DNA of 64,000 nt from Cryobacterium tagatosivorans (GCF_004402215.1 NZ_SOEZ01000079.1:62001-126000); one strand, 5' to 3'; positions 41,460 to 50,635 are shown, counted from the stretch's first letter. Program-made: numbers and translations. Notes: generated from the sequence alone by a model not told the origin.

Positions 41460-42091
41460 GACAGAACCCCAGTTTCGTGCTCGGCGAAACCGCCGAAATC
41501 AAGCGCTTGATCAGGGAAAACCCGTGGGCCACGATCGTCAGCCACACCTCGGCCGGCGAACTGGTCGCCTCGCACTACCCGGTCATCCTCGACGAGTCGT
41601 CGGAGGGCATCGTGCTGCTCGGGCACGTGGGCCGCCCGGACGAGCAGCTGCACGAACTCGGTTCTCACCAGCTGATCGTGGTTATCCAGGGCCCCCACGG
41701 TTACATCTCGCCCGGCTGGTACGACGCGTCCGGGGCCGTCCCCACCTGGAACTTCATCACCGCGCACCTCTACGGCACGCCTGAGCTGCTCAGCGCCGAA
41801 GAGAACCTGCGTGTGCTCGAGGGTCTGGTCGACCACTTCGAGGAGCGGATGCCTGAGCCGCGCCGCATGAAGGGCACGCAGGTTGACGCCGCGTATGCCG
41901 AGCGCATCTCGGCGGGGACGGTGGGTTTCCGCCTGAGGGTCACCCGGCTGGTGGCCAAGAACAAGATGAGCCAGAACAAACCGGCCGCGACCGTGGAACG
42001 CGTGATCGCGGAACTCGAGGGCGACGGGCCGTACGCGAGTGCGCCCCTGGCCGCCGAAATGCGGCGCGTGCACGATCGGCTCGGTCGGTGA
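41456..42091 (+). CDS. PaiB-like FMN-binding protein
   Basis: A 211-residue protein of the PaiB family. The fold is a split-barrel FMN-binding domain; YISPGWYDASGAVPTWNFIT is the family hallmark. QKPA-like NKMSQNKPAATVERVIAELE is the typical C-terminal segment. PaiB was described as a negative regulator of sporulation genes in Bacillus, but actinobacterial copies may be FMN reductases or heme-degradation-like enzymes. It overlaps both neighbours (ATGA start, GTGA end), so it belongs to the rpiB-nei-paiB-amidohydrolase operon. Confidence 0.9.
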   Translation: MRQNPSFVLGETAEIKRLIRENPWATIVSHTSAGELVASHYPVILDESSEGIVLLGHVGRPDEQLHELGSHQLIVVIQGPHGYISPGWYDASGAVPTWNFITAHLYGTPELLSAEENLRVLEGLVDHFEERMPEPRRMKGTQVDAAYAERISAGTVGFRLRVTRLVAKNKMSQNKPAATVERVIAELEGDGPYASAPLAAEMRRVHDRLGR

Positions 42092-43566
42092 CGGGTTCCA
42101 CGACGCTTCTCCTGCTGAATGGCCGCCTCCCGGGCAGCGACGACGTCGTCGACATCGAAATCGCCGACGGCGTGATCCGGCGCGTCGGCTACACCGACCC
42201 CGGCCGCCCGGCGACGCGCACGGTCGACCTCGGTGAGCGGTGGGTCATCCCAGGGCTCTGGGACAACCACGTGCATTTCAGCCAGTGGGCGCAGACGGCA
42301 CGGCGCCTCGATGTCTCTGCCGCGGCATCCGCCGCGGCGGCGGCCGTCTCCGTCGCCGGGCGCGTTCCCTCGGTACCGTCCGGGGACACCCTCGTCGGGT
42401 TCGGTTTCCGCGACGGGCTGTGGCCGGACGCTCCCGGGCTCGAGGTGCTCGACGCCGCATCCGGGGACGTCCCCGTCGTGCTGGTCAGCGGCGACCTGCA
42501 CAGCTGCTGGCTGAACTCGGCGGCGCTTGCGCTGCACGGTTTCGCGGGCCATCCCACTGGGCTGCTCCGGGAGGACGACTGCTTCGCCGTCGTCGCCTCG
42601 CTCGGCGCGGTCGCGGACGCGGTGATGGACGGCTGGGCCGACGAGGCGGCGCGGGTCGCGGCATCCCGCGGCGTCGTCGGCATCGTCGACCTCGAAATGA
42701 CCTGGAACCTCGACACCTGGCGGCGCCGGATCGCCGCGGGCACGGATGCGCTCCGGGTCGAGTTCGGCATCTACAGCCAGGACCTGGCGCGGGCGGTGGC
42801 GCTCGGCCTGAGAACCGGGGCTCCGGTCGACGGAACCGGGGGACTGCTCACCGTGGGCCCGTACAAGGTGATCACCGACGGGTCGCTCAACACCCGCACG
42901 GCGTACTGCTTCGACGAGTATCCCGGCCTCGAAGGCACCCCGGGTGCGCACGGGATGCTCACGGTGCCGCCCGCGGAGCTCGTCTCGCTGATGCGGACCG
43001 CGGCCGAGGCCGGCATCCGCCCGGCCGTGCATGCCATCGGCGACCACGCCAACAGCCTGGCCCTCGACGCGTTCGCGGAGCTCGCCTGCGAGGGCAGCAT
43101 CGAACACGCGCAACTGCTCGCCGCCGCCGACATCGGCCGATTCGCCCGGCTGGGCGTGGTCGCCAGCGTGCAACCGGAGCATGCCCTGGACGACCGCGAT
43201 GTCGCCGACCGCTACTGGGCCGGCCGCACCGGCCGGGCCTTCGTGCTCGCGAGCCTGCTGGACGCCGGCGTGCAGCTGGCACTCGGCTCGGATGCCCCGG
43301 TCGCGCCCCTCGACCCCTGGGTGACGATGGCCGCCGCCGTTGGGCGCGGCACGGAGGGCCGCGAGCCGTGGCACCCCGAGCAGGCGATCTCCCGGCAGGC
43401 GGCCCTGGCCGCGTCCGCGCGCGGGCGGCACCAGGTCGCGGTGGGGGAGGTCGCCGACCTGGCGGTCTGCGAGGTCGACCCGTTGACGGCATCCGTGGCC
43501 GATCTCCGGCGGATGCCCGTGGCCGCCACCCTGCTGGCCGGCCGCTTCACCCACACCACCCTCTGA
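42088..43566 (+). CDS. Amidohydrolase, YtcJ-like
   Basis: A 492-residue metal-dependent hydrolase. WVIPGLWDNHVHFSQWAQ has the metal-binding HxH, IRPAVHAIGDHANSLALDAF carries further His ligands and LGSDAPVAPLDPWVTMAAAV the Asp ligand, as in YtcJ/imidazolonepropionase-like enzymes. The substrate is unknown. The start is GTG at 42088, overlapping the paiB-like stop. It ends 12 bases before a family A palindrome. Confidence 0.88.
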   Translation: MTGSTTLLLLNGRLPGSDDVVDIEIADGVIRRVGYTDPGRPATRTVDLGERWVIPGLWDNHVHFSQWAQTARRLDVSAAASAAAAAVSVAGRVPSVPSGDTLVGFGFRDGLWPDAPGLEVLDAASGDVPVVLVSGDLHSCWLNSAALALHGFAGHPTGLLREDDCFAVVASLGAVADAVMDGWADEAARVAASRGVVGIVDLEMTWNLDTWRRRIAAGTDALRVEFGIYSQDLARAVALGLRTGAPVDGTGGLLTVGPYKVITDGSLNTRTAYCFDEYPGLEGTPGAHGMLTVPPAELVSLMRTAAEAGIRPAVHAIGDHANSLALDAFAELACEGSIEHAQLLAAADIGRFARLGVVASVQPEHALDDRDVADRYWAGRTGRAFVLASLLDAGVQLALGSDAPVAPLDPWVTMAAAVGRGTEGREPWHPEQAISRQAALAASARGRHQVAVGEVADLAVCEVDPLTASVADLRRMPVAATLLAGRFTHTTL

Positions 43567-43578
43567 GCCCCTCCCCAC

Positions 43579-43651
43579 ACTCCCCGCGAAACCGCAGTTG
43601 TGCGCGTCATTCGGGCGTTTTGACGCGCACAACTGCGGTTTCGCGGGGAGT
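43579..43651. repeat. Long palindrome, family A copy 2
   Basis: A perfect 31-bp stem (43579-43609 and 43621-43651), the longest in the window, around the 11-nt loop TTCGGGCGTTT. The core is the same as in copy 1, but the loop reads in the opposite orientation. It lies between the amidohydrolase and the histidine kinase, both rightward. Confidence 0.92.
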
Positions 43652-43738
43652 GAGGGGGCATGGACGGGGGATTACCCCCGAGGGGATCCGGAGGCTGTCC
43701 GGGTGGGGCGGGTGACGCCGCGGCGCGAGAGTGGAGTC

Positions 43739-45373
43739 ATGACCACTGAAACCACCCCGGGACCGGCGCAGTCTGCCACGCTGGATGCCGTGCAGACCAC
43801 ACCACCCGCAGCCACACCACCCGCAGTTCCACCGGCCTCGGCCACACCGCCCGCAGCCACACCGCCCGCTTCGCCAGCCGCCGCGCCGCCCGCTGCCACG
43901 GCGCCGACAGCCACGGTGTCCGCAGCCATTTCGCCCGCGGCGGATCCATCCGCAGCCGCGCCGCCTGTCCGCCCGCGGGCGACCTACGGCAGCCTCTGGC
44001 GGCAGGTGCCGAGGGAACTCGGGTTTCTGCTGCCCACCCTGCCCATCGTCATCGCGGCCCTCACCACGCTCAGCACCGTCTTCTTCACCGGGGTCGGGCT
44101 CGTCGCCATGTTCGTCGGGCTCTTCCTCGTCGTCGCGGCCCTGTACATCGCCCGCGGATTCGGCGCCTTCGAGCTGCTGCGGCTGCGCTGGGCCGGCCGG
44201 CCCCCGATCACGCCCCCGCGCTGGGCGCCCCCGGGCGAGGCAGCCACGCCGCTGCGGACCATCCTCGGCCCGCTCGTCAACGGACACTACTGGCTGTACC
44301 TGCTGCACGGCATGGTCGTGAACTTCTTCCTCGGCCTCGTGAGCTGGATCGTCACAATCGTCTGTCTGTCCGTGGGCCTCGGCGGTGTCAGCTTCTGGGC
44401 CTGGGGCGGCTTCGTCCCCGTTGGCGACGGTCGAATCCAGCTCTTCGACCTCGTGGCGGACTGGCTCGTGCCCGGGAACACGCTCTCCGTCGCCCCGTTC
44501 GTCGGCGAGAGCATCCTCCAGTTCATCCTCGGCGCCATTTTCCTGCTGACCCTGCCCTACCTGACCCGGATGTTGCTGATCGCGCACCACGCGACGGCGC
44601 GCGTCATGCTCGGGGCCTGGCCCTCGGAGGCACTGCAGCGCGAGGTAGCCGACCTGAGCGCATCCCGCGGCGCGGCCGTCTCAGCCGAGGACCAGTCGCT
44701 TCGTCGCCTCGAGCGCGACATCCATGACGGACCCCAGCAACGGCTGGTCCGGCTGCAGATGGACCTCGCCGCCGCCGAACGCAAGCTGGACACCGACCCG
44801 GAGGCCGTCCGCAGCCTGCTCGCCGAGGCCAGGAACCAGGCGCATGAAACCCTCGAGGAACTGCGCGCACTGTCCCGCGGGCTCGTTCCGCCCATCCTGC
44901 AGGACCGCGGCCTGGTCGCCGGGCTCGAGTCGCTGGCCGCGCGCAGCACGGTACCCGTGCAGCTGGAAATGAACCTCGATCCCGCCCTCCGGCTTTCGTC
45001 CGAGATCGAACGCAACGCCTACTTCGTCGCGGCCGAGCTGCTCACCAACGTGGCCAAGCATGCCCGGGCGACGAGCATCCGCCTGCACGCGACGCTGCGC
45101 CGTGTCCCGGATGATGACAGCACCTGGCTCGACCTCTGGGTGATGGACAACGGATGCGGTGGAGCGGTCTTCACCGACGGCCACGGCCTGCAGGGGCTCC
45201 ACGAACGGCTGCGCGGGCTGCGGGGGGTCCTCTCACTCACCAGCCCGGCCGGGGGACCGACGGCGATCGGCGCGCACATCCCGCTGGCGTCAACGCTGTC
45301 GGGCTCCGTGCCCGTCTCCGTGCCCGTCTCCGTGCCCGTCTCCGTGCCGGCTACGGTTCCGGATGCGGCCTGA
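43739..45373 (+). CDS. Sensor histidine kinase, HisKA_3 type
   Basis: A 544-residue kinase. The first 85 residues are very Pro/Ala-rich (ATPPAATPPASPAAAPPAAT). Four or so membrane helices follow at about 98-150 and 190-285. The phosphoacceptor His is in LERDIHDGPQQRLVRLQMD and the ATP-binding part is seen at AAELLTNVAKHARATSIRLH and DNGCGGAVFTDGHGLQGLHE. It partners with the LuxR-type regulator at 46361. Start 43739 (MTTETTPGPAQSA) follows GGAG. The C-terminus has a VPVS repeat. Confidence 0.92.
   Translation: MTTETTPGPAQSATLDAVQTTPPAATPPAVPPASATPPAATPPASPAAAPPAATAPTATVSAAISPAADPSAAAPPVRPRATYGSLWRQVPRELGFLLPTLPIVIAALTTLSTVFFTGVGLVAMFVGLFLVVAALYIARGFGAFELLRLRWAGRPPITPPRWAPPGEAATPLRTILGPLVNGHYWLYLLHGMVVNFFLGLVSWIVTIVCLSVGLGGVSFWAWGGFVPVGDGRIQLFDLVADWLVPGNTLSVAPFVGESILQFILGAIFLLTLPYLTRMLLIAHHATARVMLGAWPSEALQREVADLSASRGAAVSAEDQSLRRLERDIHDGPQQRLVRLQMDLAAAERKLDTDPEAVRSLLAEARNQAHETLEELRALSRGLVPPILQDRGLVAGLESLAARSTVPVQLEMNLDPALRLSSEIERNAYFVAAELLTNVAKHARATSIRLHATLRRVPDDDSTWLDLWVMDNGCGGAVFTDGHGLQGLHERLRGLRGVLSLTSPAGGPTAIGAHIPLASTLSGSVPVSVPVSVPVSVPATVPDAA
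45305..45348 (+). repeat. 12-bp tandem repeat in the kinase gene
   Basis: TCCGTGCCCGTC is repeated three times plus a partial copy, encoding SVPV SVPV SVPV at the kinase C-terminus just before the stop. It could expand or contract by slippage. Confidence 0.8.
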
Positions 45374-45671
45374 CCGGCGCCTGGTGGCGATGCCCGATGC
45401 CGGTCCGGGCCCCGGCAGGAGTTCGGTGCGTCCAGACCTTGCGCCCGGCCGGGTTCCGGTTGGCGGCGTGACGGTGATGTGCCGGTCGGGCCATCGTCAG
45501 CGGCGGTGACTTCAGCCCGCGCCTCCTGACGATGACCAGGACGGCGGCGCCGGCAAGGAAGAGCAGCAGGGCGACCAGGCCCATGTTCTCGGCCTCGACC
45601 CCGGTCGATGTGATCGCGATCGGGCGCACGGCCGCCAGCAGGCTCGGTGTCACGAGGCCGGATTGGATCAT
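45351..45671 (-). CDS. Small cell-surface-type protein, one membrane helix
   Basis: A frame of 106 codons from the ATG at 45671, preceded by a strong AAGGAGG. Residues 1-22 are mildly hydrophobic. TSTGVEAENMGLVALLLFLA then GAAVLVIVRRRG resembles a sortase-type C-terminal anchor (short polar motif, one membrane helix, basic tail) but with no LPxTG. The further 54 residues look like unselected read-through and overlap the kinase stop by 23 bases on the opposite strand, so the functional protein may end soon after RRRG. It shares a leader with the divergent secreted protein gene. Confidence 0.55.
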   Translation of the reverse strand: MIQSGLVTPSLLAAVRPIAITSTGVEAENMGLVALLLFLAGAAVLVIVRRRGLKSPPLTMARPAHHRHAANRNPAGRKVWTHRTPAGARTGIGHRHQAPVRPHPEP

Positions 45672-45685
45672 GGGGTGACCCTCCT

Positions 45686-45924
45686 TTCGGGTAAGAGTGG
45701 GGTCACGCGCTCAGCAAAGCAGGCCGGGTATCCCGCCGACAAGGCACCCGGATACCCCAAAGTGAGGGTCACTCATCTTTTCGGGAACGGCGCGTGCCGG
45801 GCCTGCCGCCAGGCGCGCGAGGAACGCGGGTCCCTCGAACTGGGGGTGAGAATTGCTCAGGTTGCCCCTTGTTGGGGGACAGCGCACCGTGCTCTGATGT
45901 GGCTAAGAAGCACTCTTACCCGAA
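45686..45924. promoter_or_regulatory. Shared divergent 5' leader and operator region
   Basis: CACTCTTACCCGAA occurs in the 5' leader of both divergent genes: minus strand 45686-45699 and plus strand 45911-45924, each followed directly by AGGAG/GGGAG. An inverted repeat GGGTATCC (45726-45733) / GGATACCC (45750-45757) lies between. The repeated leader suggests coordinated control of the two small proteins. This explains most of the 266-base gap. Confidence 0.6.
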
Positions 45925-45937
45925 GGGAGTACCACAA

Positions 45938-46297
45938 ATGATCCTGTCTACAGAGGCCGGGCGAAAGCGCGCCCGCGTCGTCGCCCTGTTCGCCGCCGTT
46001 CCGTTCGCGGCCCTCGGCGCACTGGGCGTCGCGGCATCCGCCACGGCCTCGCAGCCGTCCGACGACCACAAGGTCACCTACTGCCACGCGACCCACAGCG
46101 AGAAGAACCCGTACGTGATCATCACCACCGACAAGGTCGCCGTCGTGCAGGCGCACCAGAACCACCAGGACCTCGAGGACGTCATTCCCGCGTTCGACTG
46201 GTGGCTGGCCGGAGCGACCGGACACTTCGACGGGCAGGGCGACAACCCGGAGGCCTTCATCGAGAACGGCTGTGTGGCGGAGGAATACCCCAGCTAG
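45938..46297 (+). CDS. Secreted CHAT-type (NPYV..HQ) domain protein
   Basis: A 119-residue protein with a Sec-type signal peptide (basic RKRAR, hydrophobic VVALFAAVPFAALGALGVAA, cleavage near ATAS). The mature part VTYCHATHSEKNPYVIITTD then HQNHQDLEDVIPAFDWW is the small CHAT.S..NPYV module often repeated in actinobacterial surface proteins. Two Cys (in CHAT and ENGCVAEE) could form a disulfide. Start at 45938 follows GGGAG. It lies between the two-component kinase and regulator genes, suggesting it is a target or partner of that system. Confidence 0.82.
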   Translation: MILSTEAGRKRARVVALFAAVPFAALGALGVAASATASQPSDDHKVTYCHATHSEKNPYVIITTDKVAVVQAHQNHQDLEDVIPAFDWWLAGATGHFDGQGDNPEAFIENGCVAEEYPS

Positions 46298-46308
46298 GGC
46301 GGCCCGGG

Positions 46309-46339
46309 CGGATGCCGGGGACCCGACCCGCGGCATCCG
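46309..46339 (+). terminator. Hairpin after the secreted-protein gene
   Basis: CGGATGCCG (46309-46317) pairs with CGGCATCCG (46331-46339), followed by TTTCG. It lies directly after the stop at 46297 and before the response-regulator promoter. Confidence 0.6.
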
Positions 46340-46360
46340 TTTCGCCCCTATCCTGAAGAC

Positions 46361-47026
46361 ATGACTGAGGACGGGGCGAGAGGCGCGGTGCGCCTGGTCC
46401 TCGCGGAGGATTCCGTGCTGCTGCGCGAGGGACTGGCCAGGCTGTTCGACGAAGCCGGCTTCGAGACGCTGGCCGCGTACGGCGATGCCGACGCGCTGCT
46501 GGCAGACGTAGACCGGCTCCGGCCCGACCTCGCCGTGCTCGATGTGCGGATGCCGCCCACCTTCCGCGACGAGGGCGTGCGCGCGGCTCTCGAACTGCGC
46601 CGCCGGCTTCCCGGCATCGGGATCCTGCTGCTCAGCCAGTATGTCGAGGGCACGTACGCCCAGGAGCTGCTGGCCGCCGGCGACGGGGGCCTCGGCTACC
46701 TGCTCAAGGACCGGGTCGCGTCGCTCGAGGAGCTCAAGGATGCCGTTCGGCGCATCAGCGCGGGCGGCACGGTGCTCGACCCGCAGGTGGTGCGGGAGCT
46801 GCTGGCCCGGCGGACCGATCCGCTCGCCTCGCTCACACCGCGGGAGCGCGAGGTGCTCGGCCTGATGGCCGAGGGGCGCACCAACGGCGGGATCGCCTCC
46901 GCCCTGGTGATCGGCGTTGGGGCGGTAGAGAAGAACGTGACGTCCATTTTCCAGAAGCTCGGGCTTGAGGACTCGGGGTCCGACCACCGCCGGGTGCTGG
47001 CCGTGCTGAGGTTCCTCCAGCACTGA
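46361..47026 (+). CDS. NarL/LuxR-type response regulator
   Basis: A 221-residue two-domain regulator. The receiver has the acidic pocket (VLAEDSVLLREG), the phosphorylated Asp in DLAVLDVRMPPT and Lys in GYLLKDR. The output domain is a LuxR HTH: LTPREREVLGLMAEGRTNGG then IASALVIGVGAVEKNV. It is the partner of the kinase at 43739. A TATCCT box (46349-46354) ends 6 bases before the ATG, so it is expressed on its own leaderless message. Confidence 0.93.
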   Translation: MTEDGARGAVRLVLAEDSVLLREGLARLFDEAGFETLAAYGDADALLADVDRLRPDLAVLDVRMPPTFRDEGVRAALELRRRLPGIGILLLSQYVEGTYAQELLAAGDGGLGYLLKDRVASLEELKDAVRRISAGGTVLDPQVVRELLARRTDPLASLTPREREVLGLMAEGRTNGGIASALVIGVGAVEKNVTSIFQKLGLEDSGSDHRRVLAVLRFLQH

Positions 47027-47070
47027 TCGTTCCTTCAGCGCTGACCCCAGGGCCCGGCCCTCTCGCTGAG

Positions 47071-47119
47071 TTGCGGACAAAGTACCTTCCCGAGGCCGAT
47101 GAAGGTACTTTCTCCGCAA
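47071..47119. repeat. Long palindrome, family B copy 2
   Basis: TTGCGGACAAAGTACCTTC (47071-47089) pairs with 47101-47119 with one mismatch; loop CCGAGGCCGAT is closely related to that of copy 1 (35750-35760). It lies after the response regulator and before tRNA-Gly. Confidence 0.85.
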
Positions 47120-47226
47120 ACGAGCGGCAGCCTTGCGGGCGGCTCGGATGCTCCTCGGCCAGCCCGCCCGTCTGCTCCGCTGCGAGATCTGCGGAAAGGG
47201 CGCTGATTCCGGCGGGACGGTGATTC

Positions 47227-47300
47227 TGGAGGGGATGACGGGAATCGAACCCGCGCCATCAGTTTGGAAAACTGAGGCTCTACCATTGAGCTACATCCCC
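47227..47300 (-). tRNA. tRNA-Gly (anticodon UCC)
   Basis: Full cloverleaf on the minus strand: acceptor GGGGATG/CATCCCC, D-stem GCTC/GAGC, anticodon stem TCAGT/ACTGA with loop TTTCCAA (anticodon TCC), T-arm GCGGG TTCGATT CCCGT. The 3' CCA is encoded (47227-47229). Confidence 0.96.
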
Positions 47301-47471
47301 AGGGCCCGTCGCCGGGCACTCGAATAGCGTAGTACACGTTGGCGGGCGCTCGCTGCACGACCACGCGTCGGGACGCCGGAGCTGTGCACTAGACTTACCG
47401 AGGTCAATCGGCCTGCCGTGAGGAGCTTTCTCGCGTCAACCGGAGGGCCCCAACGGGTTGAGATGGCGATC

Positions 47472-47548
47472 CGGGGCGTAGCTCAGCTTGGTAGAGCGCT
47501 CGGTTTGGGACCGAGAGGTCGCAGGTTCGAATCCTGTCGCCCCGACCA
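47472..47548 (+). tRNA. tRNA-Pro (anticodon UGG)
   Basis: Full cloverleaf: acceptor CGGGGCG/CGCCCCG, D-stem GCTC/GAGC, anticodon stem CTCGG/CCGAG with loop TTTGGGA (anticodon TGG), T-arm GCAGG TTCGAAT CCTGT; CCA encoded (47546-47548). It is 46 bases upstream of tig, the usual neighbourhood in Microbacteriaceae. Confidence 0.96.
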
Positions 47549-47594
47549 TCACCCCCCACGCACGCAATCGTTCAAAACACAGGAGAGTCCCCAC

Positions 47595-49004
47595 GTGAAG
47601 TCAACGGTCGAAAAGCTGAGCCCCACGCGCGCCAAGCTCACCATCACGGTGACGCCCGAGGAGCTCAAGCCCAGCATCACCCACGCCTACGGGCACATTG
47701 CCGAGGGCATCAACATCCCCGGCTTCCGCAAGGGCAAGGTTCCGCCCGCCATCATCGACCAGCGCGTCGGCAAGTCCGGCGTCCTGGAGCACGCGGTCAA
47801 CGAAAGCCTCGACGGTTTCTACCGCAAGGTTGTCGAAGAGCACAAGCTGCGCCCCCTGGGCCGTCCGGAAGCCGACATCGTCGAATGGCCCAGCGACAAG
47901 GACTTCTCCGGCGACCTGCTGCTGGCCATCGAGGTTGACGTCCGCCCCGAGATCGAGCTTCCCGACTACAAGGGGCTCACGCTCACCGTCGACGCCGTCG
48001 AGGTGTCCGACGACGAGGTCACCGAGGAGCTCGACAAGCTGCGCAGCCGCTTCGGCACGCTCGTCACCGTCGAGCGTCCGGCGAAGACCGGCGACTTCGC
48101 CCAGATCGACCTGGTCGCATCCATCAACGGCGTCGAGGTCGACACCGCCAGCGGAATCTCCTACGAGGTCGGCTCCGGCGACCTGATCGAGGGCATCGAC
48201 GAGGCGCTCGACTCGCTCAGCGCCGGCGAGACCACCACGTTCAACTCGAAGCTCATGGGCGGCGACCACGAGGGCGAAACCGCCGAGATCGTCGTCACCG
48301 TCTCCGCCGTCAAGGAGCGCGAGCTCCCGCCCGTCGACGACGACTTCGCCCAGATCGCCAGCGAGTTCGACACGGTCTCCGAGCTGACCGAGAGCCTCAA
48401 GACCCAGGTCGAGCGTTCCAAGGTCTTCGGCCAGGGTAACCAGGCCAGGGACCAGCTCATCGAGCAGCTGCTCGAGTCCGTCGAGGTCCCGATCCCCGCG
48501 GCGATCATCGAAGACGAGGTGAACCGTCACCTCGAGGGCGAGAGCCGCCTCGAGGACGACGAGCACCGCGCGGAGGTCACCGCCTCGAGCGAGAAGACGT
48601 TCCGCCAGCAGATCCTGCTCGACACGATCGCCGAGGCCGAGAAGGTCCAGGTCAGCCAGGACGAACTGACCCAGTACCTGATCCAGGGTGCGAGCCAGTA
48701 CGGCATGGACCCGAGCGAGTTCGTCCAGGCGCTGAGCAGCAACGGCCAGATCCCGTCGATGGTGGCCGAGGTCGCCCGCAACAAGGCGCTGGCTATCGCC
48801 CTGGGCAAGGCGAAGGTTGTCGACTCGAACGGCAAGACCGTCGACCTGTCCGAATTCAGCGCGGTCGAAGACGACGACACGGCAGAGGATGCCGCGGCGG
48901 ACGAGACCACCGAGGACGACAGCACCGAGGACGAGAACACCGCTGCGCCGGTCGAAGCAGAGGCCAAGGCCAAGGCCAAGAAGAAGGCCGCTGCCAAGAA
49001 GTAG
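47595..49004 (+). CDS. tig: Trigger factor
   Basis: A 469-residue ribosome-associated chaperone and peptidyl-prolyl isomerase. The ribosome-docking signature GFRKGKVP is at about residue 43-50. The FKBP-type domain spans about 150-240 ([20 protein letters not shown]). The C-terminal arms follow. The tail after about 430 is very acidic ([20 protein letters not shown]) then Lys/Ala-rich ([12 protein letters not shown]). GTG start with AGGAGAG upstream. First gene of the tig-clpP1-clpP2-clpX proteostasis cluster. Confidence 0.96.
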   Translation: MKSTVEKLSPTRAKLTITVTPEELKPSITHAYGHIAEGINIPGFRKGKVPPAIIDQRVGKSGVLEHAVNESLDGFYRKVVEEHKLRPLGRPEADIVEWPSDKDFSGDLLLAIEVDVRPEIELPDYKGLTLTVDAVEVSDDEVTEELDKLRSRFGTLVTVERPAKTGDFAQIDLVASINGVEVDTASGISYEVGSGDLIEGIDEALDSLSAGETTTFNSKLMGGDHEGETAEIVVTVSAVKERELPPVDDDFAQIASEFDTVSELTESLKTQVERSKVFGQGNQARDQLIEQLLESVEVPIPAAIIEDEVNRHLEGESRLEDDEHRAEVTASSEKTFRQQILLDTIAEAEKVQVSQDELTQYLIQGASQYGMDPSEFVQALSSNGQIPSMVAEVARNKALAIALGKAKVVDSNGKTVDLSEFSAVEDDDTAEDAAADETTEDDSTEDENTAAPVEAEAKAKAKKKAAAKK

Positions 49005-49037
49005 CACGCGCGCGCTCCGTCACGAGCGAGCGCCTCC

Positions 49038-49065
49038 GGGCCGGATGTCACACGACATCCGGCCC
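49038..49065 (+). terminator. Terminator after tig
   Basis: A perfect 12-bp stem GGGCCGGATGTC / GACATCCGGCCC with a 4-nt loop, followed by GTTCT. It separates tig from clpP1. Confidence 0.7.
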
Positions 49066-49186
49066 GTTCTGCGTCCCGCCCGTCTCCGCCCCCTGTATCT
49101 GGTGCCAAATCGGACAAATGTTCCCCGCGCACCGGCCACAGTTGTCCGCTTCGACAACAGTTGGCGGTTGAGGGGCAACGCCGCGT

Positions 49187-49204
49187 AATCTGCCGAGGGC
49201 GAAC
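49187..49204. promoter_or_regulatory. Candidate ClgR box upstream of clpP1
   Basis: TGCCGAGGGCGAAC matches the actinobacterial ClgR consensus core (CGC-Y-N-A-N-R-GCG-WW-S) with one mismatch in the first triplet. ClgR activates clpP and clpC genes in several actinobacteria. It lies 67 bases before the clpP1 start. Confidence 0.4.
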
Positions 49205-49270
49205 ACAGCCGTTCTTCCGGCCGGGCTCCTATAGATTCATTCTGAAGCGACAAGCGAAACGGAGCGCGAC

Positions 49271-49870
49271 ATGGCCGATATGACACCGACACCCGGCGTA
49301 TTTGACCGACTGCTGAAAGACCGAATCATCTGGCTCGGCTCAGAGGTCCGTGACGACAGCGCCAACGAGATCTGTGCCAAGATCCTGCTGCTGGCCGCCG
49401 AGGACCCCAAGCTCGACATCTACCTGTACATCAACTCGCCCGGCGGGTCGATCACAGCCGGCATGGCAATCTACGACACGATGCAGTTCGTGCCGAACGA
49501 CATCGTCACGGTCGGCATCGGAATGGCCGCCTCGATGGGCCAGCTGCTCCTCACCTCGGGCACCAAGGGCAAGCGCTACATCACCCCGAACACCCGCGTC
49601 CTCCTGCACCAGCCGCACGGCGGCTTCGGTGGCACGGCCAGCGACATCCAGACCCAGGCGCAGCTCATCCTCGACATGAAGAAGCGCCTGGCCGAGATCA
49701 CGGCGGCGCAGACCGGCAAGACGGTCGAGCAGATCAACGCCGACGGCGACCGCGACCGCTGGTTCAGCGCGCAGGAAGCCCTCGAGTACGGTTTCGTCGA
49801 CCACGTCCGCGAATCAGCCACCGACGTCGCCGGCGGCGGCGGCACCGTGGCCGCGGACAACAATAAGTAG
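49271..49870 (+). CDS. clpP1: ATP-dependent Clp protease proteolytic subunit 1
   Basis: A 199-residue serine protease subunit. The catalytic triad is visible: Ser in [13 protein letters not shown], His in [12 protein letters not shown] and Asp in [27 protein letters not shown] lines the active site. With ClpP2 it forms the mixed tetradecamer typical of actinobacteria. Cotranscribed with clpP2, 27 bases downstream; RBS upstream GGAG-like. Confidence 0.96.
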   Translation: MADMTPTPGVFDRLLKDRIIWLGSEVRDDSANEICAKILLLAAEDPKLDIYLYINSPGGSITAGMAIYDTMQFVPNDIVTVGIGMAASMGQLLLTSGTKGKRYITPNTRVLLHQPHGGFGGTASDIQTQAQLILDMKKRLAEITAAQTGKTVEQINADGDRDRWFSAQEALEYGFVDHVRESATDVAGGGGTVAADNNK

Positions 49871-49897
49871 CCCACCGAACCGAAGAGGAAGAACACT

Positions 49898-50581
49898 ATG
49901 ACCATCCCCACATTCGGTGGAACCGCATCCAGCTCGCGCGGCGGCCCCGCCGCTTCGATGCCGGACTCCCGGTACATCCTGCCCACGTTCGAGGAGCGCA
50001 CGGCCTACGGCTACAAGCGCCAGGACCCCTACGCCAAGCTCTTCGAGGACCGCATCATCTTCCTCGGCGTGCAGGTGGATGACGCCTCCGCGGACGACGT
50101 CATGGCCCAGCTCCTCGTGCTCGAGAGCCAGGACCCCGACCGCGACATCGTCATGTACATCAACTCGCCCGGAGGCTCGTTCACGGCCATGACGGCGATC
50201 TACGACACGATGCAGTACATCCGCCCGCACATCCAGACGGTCTGCCTCGGCCAGGCGGCCTCGGCCGCGGCCGTGCTGTTGGCCGGCGGAACGGCGGGCA
50301 AGCGCCTCGCCCTGCCGAACGCGCGCATCCTCATCCACCAGCCGTCGGTCGGCGGATCGGGCAGCGGGCAGGCCTCGGACATCGAAATCCAGGCCGCCGA
50401 GATCATGCGCATGCGCGTCTGGCTCGAGGAGACCCTCTCGCACCACTCCAACAAGTCGGTGGAACAGGTCAACAAGGACATCGACCGCGACAAGATCCTG
50501 GGCGCGGCCGAGGCCCTCGAGTACGGCCTGATCGACCAGGTCCTGACCAGCCGCAAGAACCTGCCGACTCTCGTCAAGTAG
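49898..50581 (+). CDS. clpP2: ATP-dependent Clp protease proteolytic subunit 2
   Basis: A 227-residue ClpP paralogue with an extra N-terminal stretch of about 30 residues (processed in related species). Ser is in [16 protein letters not shown], His in [12 protein letters not shown] and Asp in [10 protein letters not shown]. It forms the second ring of the ClpP1P2 complex and provides the surface for ClpX docking. It ends before a terminator hairpin, so clpX is transcribed separately. Confidence 0.96.
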   Translation: MTIPTFGGTASSSRGGPAASMPDSRYILPTFEERTAYGYKRQDPYAKLFEDRIIFLGVQVDDASADDVMAQLLVLESQDPDRDIVMYINSPGGSFTAMTAIYDTMQYIRPHIQTVCLGQAASAAAVLLAGGTAGKRLALPNARILIHQPSVGGSGSGQASDIEIQAAEIMRMRVWLEETLSHHSNKSVEQVNKDIDRDKILGAAEALEYGLIDQVLTSRKNLPTLVK

Positions 50582-50598
50582 ACGCGCCACGCAGCATT

Positions 50599-50635
50599 CG
50601 AAACGGCGCGCCACCTTCGGGGGCGCGCCGTTTCG
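50599..50635 (+). terminator. Terminator after clpP2
   Basis: A 14-bp stem CGAAACGGCGCGCC / GGCGCGCCGTTTCG (50599-50612, 50622-50635) followed by CTTTG. Confidence 0.7.
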
